Position numbers and translations under genes: made by a program | Notes under the pieces: model-generated | Databases searched by the model: none | The model's input: the letters and a program-made list of their open reading frames with translations, nothing else | Told to the model about the DNA's origin: nothing | Assembly (NCBI GenBank): GCA_016783355.1 | Contig: JADHWR010000004.1 | Location: 1 to 36,018, forward strand | Length of the DNA stretch: 36,018 nucleotides | Direction of reading: 5' to 3' | Source: Candidatus Omnitrophota bacterium | GTDB lineage: Bacteria > Omnitrophota > Gorgyraeia > Gygaellales > JAHJCI01 | Part shown: one piece after another, positions 14,888 through 19,708 of the stretch | Layout: every line of letters begins with the position of its first letter | Numbering within the stretch: the stretch's first letter is position 1

Positions 14888-14977
14888 ATCCCGCTTCATA
14901 AACTGCTCTAAAATTCTCCCTGATAATTTTAGAGCATTCAGCGGGATCAATTCGTCCGCCAACGAACTTTGGCGGAC
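14888..14977. repeat. Two strong hairpins between secreted-protein genes
   Basis: A long stem-loop pairs ATCCCGCT...TGCTCTAAAATT (14888-14915) with AATTTTAGAGCA...AGCGGGAT (14925-14947). A second pairs GTCCGCCAA (14954-14962) with TTGGCGGAC (14969-14977). Neither is followed by a T run. They could act as mRNA-stabilising structures or be dispersed repeats; the Shine-Dalgarno GAGGAGGTG of the next gene follows the second. Confidence 0.7.
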
Positions 14978-14995
14978 TCATTGAGGAGGTGTACG

Positions 14996-16066
14996 ATGCA
15001 CAAGTCAATAAAATTAGCTGCTGTATTTGTTTTTATCTTTTGTTTGTTTCTCTCCGGCACAGCCTTAAGCCAGCAAGAGCAGATGACGATTACTACTTAT
15101 TACCCCTCACCCTATGGTGATTATGATGAGCTTACAACTCATAATAACACCTATTTGGCAACAGATACAGGTAACGTCGGCATTGGTACAGCCACACCGC
15201 CTAGTTCTTATAAGTTAGACATTCAGGGTGGTTCTGTGCGCATTGGCAATTCCGCAGCCAATGCCTGGAATATGTACGGCTTTAATACGCAAGGCAATAT
15301 AAACTGGCAGCTCGGCAGCTGGGCTAATGATCATGGCGGCTTTGCCTTAGGCCAGGCTGATGGCACAAGAATGGTTCGTATTCTTGCCAGCGGAGATAGC
15401 TATTTTAATGGAGGCAGCTTCGGCATTGGGACAAGTAGCCCTGATAGAGCATTATCAGTAATAGGAATAGTTCGTGCAGCAAATGATACAGCAGAAACAG
15501 AATATACAGAAATAGGCCACAGCGGAAGCAATAGTTATATTAATGCTGTTGGAGACGGAAGGCTTGATTTTCGCCATGATGGCTCAACATTAATGGTATT
15601 GCAAAGTAATGGCTATGTCGGCATCCTCGATCCCACTCCCGAATATGAATTAGATGTCAATGGTACAATCAGATGCTATGGCTTGATTCTTTGCTCCTCT
15701 GAGGAATGCAAAAAGGATATAGTTGCTTTTTCTCCTTCTGATTACGAGGATGTCCTTTCAAAGATGAAGGCCCTTAATGTTTATCGCTTCCGCTACAAAG
15801 ACGAGACAGAGAACATTATTCCTCATACTGGTCTTATTGCCGAACATAGCCCCAAGGAACTCTTAAGCCCCTCAGGAAAGGAGATAGACGTCGCAAATAC
15901 CCTTGGATTTTTGATTGCTAGTGTAAAAGAAGAGCAGAGAATGATTGAAAAACAGCAGGGACAAATTAAAAATCAGCAGATTCAAATTAATGTCTTTGAG
16001 GCAAGAGTCTTAGAATTAGAGCAAAGATTAAGCAACCTTGAAGAAAAAGAAGAAATTTACCCTTGA
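14996..16066 (+). CDS. Secreted YYPSPYG protein with C-terminal intramolecular chaperone (S74-type) domain
   Basis: 356 residues. The start ATG 14996 follows GAGGAGGTG, a near-perfect ribosome-binding site; a TTG 27 nt upstream lies before that site. Order: signal peptide (LAAVFVFIFCLFLSGTALS), MTITTYYPSPYGDYDELTT, three or more GIGT-P blocks (GNVGIGTATP, FGIGTSSPDRALSV, VGILDPTPEYELDVNG). Then a C-terminal peptidase-S74/endosialidase-chaperone-like domain begins at ECKKDIVAFSPSDYEDVLSKM with YRFRYKD, TGLIAEHSPKEL and VANTLGFLIASVKEEQ. It ends in a coiled coil of glutamine-rich heptads. S74 domains trimerise and sometimes cleave themselves off; the usual catalytic Ser-Lys pair could not be placed with certainty. 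It is probably a trimeric surface fibre. Confidence 0.82.
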   Translation: MHKSIKLAAVFVFIFCLFLSGTALSQQEQMTITTYYPSPYGDYDELTTHNNTYLATDTGNVGIGTATPPSSYKLDIQGGSVRIGNSAANAWNMYGFNTQGNINWQLGSWANDHGGFALGQADGTRMVRILASGDSYFNGGSFGIGTSSPDRALSVIGIVRAANDTAETEYTEIGHSGSNSYINAVGDGRLDFRHDGSTLMVLQSNGYVGILDPTPEYELDVNGTIRCYGLILCSSEECKKDIVAFSPSDYEDVLSKMKALNVYRFRYKDETENIIPHTGLIAEHSPKELLSPSGKEIDVANTLGFLIASVKEEQRMIEKQQGQIKNQQIQINVFEARVLELEQRLSNLEEKEEIYP

Positions 16067-16090
16067 CAAAAGAAAATGTAATGTTATCCT
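16063..16090 (+). promoter_or_regulatory. Promoter for the pyrR operon leader
   Basis: TTGACA at 16063-16068 and TATCCT at 16085-16090 are separated by 16 nt. The -35 box overlaps the stop codon of the upstream gene. The leader with a PyrR hairpin and terminator follows at once. Confidence 0.65.
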
Positions 16091-16098
16091 TTAAATAA

Positions 16099-16130
16099 CC
16101 TTTAAATCAGCCCGGGTGAGGCTGACAAGG
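16099..16130 (+). promoter_or_regulatory. PyrR-binding RNA hairpin in pyr leader
   Basis: Lower stem CCTT (16099-16102) with AAGG (16127-16130); upper stem CAGCC with GGCTG; loop CGGGTGA. The AGCCCGGGTGAGGCT segment fits the established PyrR site A-R-U-C-C-N-G-N-G-A-G-G-Y-U apart from one position. The AAGG of the lower stem is also part of the Shine-Dalgarno AAGGAG of a leader peptide, so PyrR-UMP binding should hide that site. Confidence 0.8.
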
Positions 16131-16137
16131 AGCAAAA

Positions 16138-16176
16138 ATGATCGGATTCTTAAAAGGAGAATTATGTAGCCCTTGA
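16138..16176 (+). CDS. Leader peptide MIGFLKGELCSP of the pyr attenuator
   Basis: A 12-codon frame with AAGGAG five bases before the ATG. Its TGA stop (16174-16176) lies within the 5' arm of the downstream terminator. A ribosome finishing this peptide would cover that arm and stop the terminator from forming. The Shine-Dalgarno lies in the PyrR hairpin, so PyrR could switch translation and thereby termination. The short frame alone would be weak evidence; its placement between hairpin and terminator is what supports it. Confidence 0.6.
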   Translation: MIGFLKGELCSP

Positions 16177-16204
16177 CATTGAAGATGTCAAGGGCTTTTA
16201 TTTT
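16168..16204 (+). terminator. Intrinsic terminator/attenuator before pyrR
   Basis: A perfect 12-bp stem AGCCCTTGACAT / ATGTCAAGGGCT (16168-16179 with 16185-16196), loop TGAAG, then TTTTATTTTC. It stands between the pyr promoter and pyrR, so it must be conditional. CCTTG in its 5' arm could pair instead with CAAGG at 16126-16130. Confidence 0.9.
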
Positions 16205-16219
16205 CTAGAGGGAGAATGA

Positions 16220-16756
16220 ATGCAACAGAAAGCCAAAATCTTAGACAAAGAGGCAATAAAGCGCATCCTTAGTCGTATTGCTCATGAGATTCTGGAGAAA
16301 AATGCAGGTAGCAGTAATCTCTGCCTTGTTGGTATACGCAATCGAGGGATATACTTAGCAGCGCGACTAAGGGGTTATGTTGAAAAAATTGACAGCAAAA
16401 GCATACCCGTGGGCATCTTGGATATTACCTTGTATCGTGATGATTTAACTCAGATAGGACCCCAGCCCATAGTCCATAAGACAGAAATCAAATTTGATAT
16501 CACAGATAAAAATATTATCTTGGTTGACGATGTCTTATATACAGGAAGGACGATTCGTGCAGCAATGGATGCTCTTGCCGATTTTGGAAGACCGAAGGTA
16601 ATACAATTAGCTGTTCTAATTGACCGCGGACACAGGGAGTTACCTATTCGCCCGGATTATGTCGGCAAAAATATCCCCACAAATATTCACGAATTGGTTG
16701 ATGTGCGCCTGGATGAGGTTGATGGTTGTGACGAGGTGGTAATTTTAGAAAAATGA
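16220..16756 (+). CDS. pyrR: PyrR bifunctional pyr operon regulator / uracil phosphoribosyltransferase
   Basis: PyrR binds pyr mRNA in response to UMP and can have uracil phosphoribosyltransferase activity. The 178-residue protein has the family's PRPP motif IILVDDVLYTGRTIRAAMDAL and the RNA-binding/dimer segments GIRNRGIYLAARL, PVGILDITLYRDDL and IDRGHRELPIRPDYVGKNIPT. GGGAGAATG precedes the ATG. It is the first structural gene behind the PyrR-type leader, as in Thermus and Firmicutes, and overlaps pyrB by ATGA, so it should regulate its own operon. Confidence 0.95.
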   Translation: MQQKAKILDKEAIKRILSRIAHEILEKNAGSSNLCLVGIRNRGIYLAARLRGYVEKIDSKSIPVGILDITLYRDDLTQIGPQPIVHKTEIKFDITDKNIILVDDVLYTGRTIRAAMDALADFGRPKVIQLAVLIDRGHRELPIRPDYVGKNIPTNIHELVDVRLDEVDGCDEVVILEK

Positions 16757-17673
16757 CTTGGCAAAGGAAAGATTTGTTGGGTTTGCAAGAATTAACACAA
16801 GAGGAGATTGGGTTTATTTTAGAGACAGCCAATTCCTTAAAAGAGATTTCTCTTCGTCCGATAAAGAAGGTTCCGACACTTCGCGGAAAGACAGTTGCGC
16901 TTTTATTCTTCGAGCCATCAACACGCACACGCACATCCTTTGAGTTAGCAGCAAAACGGCTTTCATCTGATACAATAAATATTTCACGAGACGCAAGCTC
17001 TCTTGATAAGGGTGAGTCAATATTAGATACAGCAAAAAATATCGAAGCAATGAAGATTGATATTGCCGTTGTGCGACACTCTTGTGCTGGCGTGCCACAG
17101 GTATTAGCGAGGCATCTTAAGGCAGCTGTTGTCAATGCCGGTGACGGAGCTCACGAGCATCCGACACAGGGCTTATTGGATTTGTTTACAATTAAGGAAA
17201 GAAAGAGGAAAATTTCCGGATTAAAAGTGAGTATAATCGGCGATATTGCCCATTCGCGGGTTGCCCGTTCGAATATCTGGGGATTGACAAAACTAGGGGC
17301 AAGAGTTTTGCTTTGTGGACCAAAGACGCTTATGCCGCCTGATGTAGAAAAGCTGCCTGTGGAGGTTACCTACGATATTAAAAAGGCGTTAGAAGATGCC
17401 GATGTATTGAATATACTTCGCCTGCAGCTTGAACGGCAGAAAGAAAGTTTATTTCCCAGTATTCGGGAATATCGGCAATTATTCGGGATTAATCACGAGA
17501 GATTAAGATATGCGAAAGCCGATGTTTTAATCTTGCATCCCGGACCAGTAAATCGCGGGATTGAGATATCTTGCGATGTAGCTGATAGCCAATCCTCTTT
17601 AATCCTGGAGCAGGTTACAAACGGCCTGGCAATAAGAATGGCTGTCTTATATCTTTTATCCAAGGAAAAATGA
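16753..17673 (+). CDS. pyrB: Aspartate carbamoyltransferase catalytic subunit
   Basis: PyrB joins carbamoyl phosphate and aspartate. Carbamoyl-phosphate binding residues are in FFEPSTRTRTSFELAA (about residues 53-68); HEHPTQGLLDLFTI and VVRHSCAGVP are conserved, and the aspartate-side loop contains LRLQLERQ and HPGPVNRG. At 306 residues it is a normal catalytic chain. No regulatory pyrI is adjacent. It has ATGA overlaps with pyrR and pyrC, so all three are co-translated. The MAKERFVG frame inside it in another phase is a shadow. Confidence 0.96.
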   Translation: MTWQRKDLLGLQELTQEEIGFILETANSLKEISLRPIKKVPTLRGKTVALLFFEPSTRTRTSFELAAKRLSSDTINISRDASSLDKGESILDTAKNIEAMKIDIAVVRHSCAGVPQVLARHLKAAVVNAGDGAHEHPTQGLLDLFTIKERKRKISGLKVSIIGDIAHSRVARSNIWGLTKLGARVLLCGPKTLMPPDVEKLPVEVTYDIKKALEDADVLNILRLQLERQKESLFPSIREYRQLFGINHERLRYAKADVLILHPGPVNRGIEISCDVADSQSSLILEQVTNGLAIRMAVLYLLSKEK

Positions 17674-19010
17674 AACTATTAATCAAAGACGGACACGTAA
17701 TTAATCCAGAGAGCAAACTTGACGGCATCTGCGATATATTAATTGAGAAGGGAAAGATTGTAAAAATTGCCAAAAACCTGAATGTTGCCGATGCAAACCC
17801 CGTTCGAAGTAAGGCGCCAGGGGCGACTGCCCCGCCTGCGGCGGGGACTTCGAACGGGGCAAAAATAATTAGCGCAAAGGGAAAATTAGTTTTGCCTGGC
17901 TTAATTGATATACATACTCATCTTCGTGTTCCAGGCAGAGAGGATGAAGAGACACTTCTTTCAGGGATGCAGGCAGCAGCAAGGGGAGGTTTTACGACGA
18001 TTTGCTGTATGCCCAATACTCAGCCAGTAATTGACCATGCGCAGGTTGTCCAGGCAATTACCAAAGAGGCAGGGCTATTGGGTTTAATAAATATTATACC
18101 TATTGGTGCAATTACCAAGGGCCAAAAAGGAGAGGAATTGACAGAACTTGCTGATTTAAAAGAGGCAGGATGCCGGGCAGTTTCTGACGATGGCTTTCCT
18201 GTAGTCAATGCCGGTCTTCTGCGTCGCGCTTTTGAATATGCCTCTATGCTTGGGCTTTTGGTTATTTCACATTGCGAAGATTTGAATTTGAGCAGAGCAG
18301 GATTAATGAATGAAGGTCTAACCAGTACAATTTTAGGCCTCAAGGGTATTCCTGAGATTGCCGAGACAGTTATCGTCAGCCGCGAGATTGAGCTGGCACG
18401 TTATTTGAATATCCCGGTGCATCTTGCTCATATCTCCTCATCTCGTTCAATAGAGTTGATTAAGCAGGCAAAAGAGCAGGGGATTAAGATAACTGCGGAG
18501 ACCTGCCCGCATTATTTTAGTTTAACGCAAGATTTACTGATGAGCTTTGATACCAATTTAAAGGTAAATCCTCCCTTACGCCGGAAAGAAGATGTAGAGA
18601 AAATAAAGTTAGCCCTTAAAGAAGGCATAATTGACTGCATTGCCACGGATCACGCACCGCATTCAGACAATGAGAAGGAATTGGAGTTTGATCTGGCTGC
18701 GTCAGGCACCATTGGCTTAGAGACTGCCTTAGCAGTAAGTATTACAGAATTAATTAATAAAGATATACTCAGCTGGCAAGGCCTGGTGAGGCTGATGTCG
18801 TTGAATCCGGCAAGGATTTTAGGTCTGGATAAAGGTAGTCTCAGAGAAGGAAAAGAGGCAGATCTGATTGTCCTCGACCCGAATGAAGAATGGGTGGTCA
18901 AAAAAGAGGACTTCCTTTCCCGCTCCAGAAATTGCGCATTCTTAGGAATGAAGCTAAAAGGCGTGGTTGAGTATACAATCTGCAATGGCAAGATTGTCTA
19001 TAAAAGGTGA
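17670..19010 (+). CDS. pyrC: Dihydroorotase with an in-frame palindromic element
   Basis: A class I dihydroorotase of 446 residues. Metal-binding residues appear in DIHTHLRVPG, the fifth-strand region SDDGFPV, HCED, HISSSRS and CIATDHAPHS; substrate contacts lie in CMPNTQP. The N-terminal part holds an oddity: residues about 43-63 (NPVRSKAPGATAPPAAGTSN) are translated from a 62-nt palindrome. Removing the palindrome and one CAAA copy restores VADAKIISAKGKLVLPGLID, the normal sequence between the small beta domain and the barrel. The stop TGA is part of a TGAA duplication at the next element. Confidence 0.94.
   Translation: MKLLIKDGHVINPESKLDGICDILIEKGKIVKIAKNLNVADANPVRSKAPGATAPPAAGTSNGAKIISAKGKLVLPGLIDIHTHLRVPGREDEETLLSGMQAAARGGFTTICCMPNTQPVIDHAQVVQAITKEAGLLGLINIIPIGAITKGQKGEELTELADLKEAGCRAVSDDGFPVVNAGLLRRAFEYASMLGLLVISHCEDLNLSRAGLMNEGLTSTILGLKGIPEIAETVIVSREIELARYLNIPVHLAHISSSRSIELIKQAKEQGIKITAETCPHYFSLTQDLLMSFDTNLKVNPPLRRKEDVEKIKLALKEGIIDCIATDHAPHSDNEKELEFDLAASGTIGLETALAVSITELINKDILSWQGLVRLMSLNPARILGLDKGSLREGKEADLIVLDPNEEWVVKKEDFLSRSRNCAFLGMKLKGVVEYTICNGKIVYKR
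17798..17859 (+). mobile_element. Family A palindromic element in pyrC (62 nt, CAAA duplication)
   Basis: Ends CCCCGTTCGAAGT and ACTTCGAACGGGG form 13-bp terminal inverted repeats. The inside has GGGGC/GCCCC and CCCCGCC/GGCGGGG hairpins. CAAA stands directly on both sides. 62+4 is 66, a multiple of three. About 90% identical by eye to the copy at 34815-34876. Confidence 0.88.
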
Positions 19011-19011
19011 A

Positions 19012-19117
19012 CCCCGTTCGAAATTTAGATATGTATGGATTTGAGATAGATTTAAAAACTTCGGCTGCTTATGTATCATTAAACCTTAAGCAAAGATTGG
19101 AGGAATTTCGAACGGGG
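19012..19117 (+). mobile_element. Family A element with passenger ORF at the pyrC/Mut7-C junction (106 nt, TGAA duplication)
   Basis: The 13-bp ends CCCCGTTCGAAAT (19012-19024) and ATTTCGAACGGGG (19105-19117) are flanked by TGAA on both sides. Taking out element plus one TGAA leaves AAAGGTGAAG, a GTGA stop/start overlap of the two genes. After insertion the element's last G supplies the G of the downstream GTG start. The inside is not palindromic and holds a 29-codon frame. Confidence 0.82.
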
Positions 19118-19120
19118 TGA
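19031..19120 (+). CDS. 29-residue passenger ORF inside family A element
   Basis: ATG 19031 to TGA 19118. The product begins MYGFEIDLKTSAAYVSLNLK and ends QRLEEFRTG; the last codons come from the element's right end. No Shine-Dalgarno is obvious before the ATG, but GGAGG at 19100-19104, within the frame, stands about 12 nt before the next gene's GTG. I do not recognise the sequence. It may be chance or a fragment of a former host gene. Confidence 0.35.
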   Translation: MYGFEIDLKTSAAYVSLNLKQRLEEFRTG

Positions 19121-19620
19121 AGTTTATCCTTACTCCTGAATTAGGTCGACTTGCTAAATGGTTGAGGATTCTGGGTTATGATAGTGTCTATTTTAAGGAA
19201 AGTAATTTTTCCTCTTTACCCCGTTCGAAATCGCAGACGCAGTCTGCGTCTTATTTCGAACGGGGTTTACTTATCCAGACTTTACGCGAGGGCCGCGTAG
19301 TCTTAACGCGTAATCACCGTTTCTTAAAGAAAGCAAGCTCTCGCGCATTAGAGATTAAAAGCGAAAAAGTAAAAGAGCAGATTAAACAGGTTTTAAAAGA
19401 ATTGAATCTGAAGCCGCAGAAGCATTTAATGTTTAGCCGCTGTGTTATCTGCAATGAGGAACTTAAATCTATAGAAAAAGAAAAGGTAAAAGAAAAGATC
19501 CCGGAATATGTATATCAGACAGAAAATGATTTCCTCAGTTGTCCTGTGTGTCAGCGTATCTACTGGCAGGGAAGTCATTGGGGTAATGTGCAGCGTTACT
19601 TAATAGAGGCTTCCTCTTGA
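19117..19620 (+). CDS. Mut7-C (PIN-like) RNase domain protein with zinc ribbon
   Basis: A 167-residue Mut7-C family protein (DUF82). The PIN-like half is seen in KFILTPELGRLAKWLRILGYDSVYF and LREGRVVLTRNHRFLKK; the C-terminal half has CxxC...CPVC zinc-ribbon pairs (RCVICNEEL, CPVCQRIYWQGSHW). These proteins are predicted RNases or toxins-like nucleases; the substrate is not known. The start is GTG 19117, partly formed by a transposed element. Two insertions mark it: residues 35-50 (PRSKSQTQSASYFERG) come from a 47-nt family A element, and the last five residues plus stop (IEASS) coincide with repeat C. Confidence 0.82.
   Translation: MKFILTPELGRLAKWLRILGYDSVYFKESNFSSLPRSKSQTQSASYFERGLLIQTLREGRVVLTRNHRFLKKASSRALEIKSEKVKEQIKQVLKELNLKPQKHLMFSRCVICNEELKSIEKEKVKEKIPEYVYQTENDFLSCPVCQRIYWQGSHWGNVQRYLIEASS
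19219..19265. mobile_element. Family A palindromic element in Mut7-C gene (47 nt, TTTA duplication)
   Basis: CCCCGTTCGAAAT and ATTTCGAACGGGG enclose a GACGCAG-T-CTGCGTC hairpin. TTTA is on both sides. 47+4 equals 51. Deletion on paper gives ESNFSSLLIQTLREGRVVLT, a normal Mut7-C stretch. Confidence 0.88.
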
Positions 19621-19660
19621 GCGAGGACAATTTTGGGCTCCGCCGAAGACAGGGCCCGCT
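19603..19660 (+). repeat. Repeat family C copy 1 (ends the Mut7-C gene)
   Basis: ATAGAGGCTTCC, then TTGAGCGAGGACAATTTTGG, then CCGAAGACAGGGCCCGCT. Closely matches 35596-35699 and the reverse strand of 27636-27712. The Mut7-C stop TGA lies in its TTGAGCG. Confidence 0.85.
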
Positions 19661-19708
19661 CATAAAGGACCGTCTCCTTAAGTAGATCTAACGGGCAAAA
19701 CGGAAAAG

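Noticed and set aside
16164..16169. ATG-TAG start-stop pair as the main leader frame of the pyr operon
   Set aside because: The 12-codon frame at 16138 has the better-placed Shine-Dalgarno within the PyrR hairpin; the ATG-TAG is kept only as a side remark.
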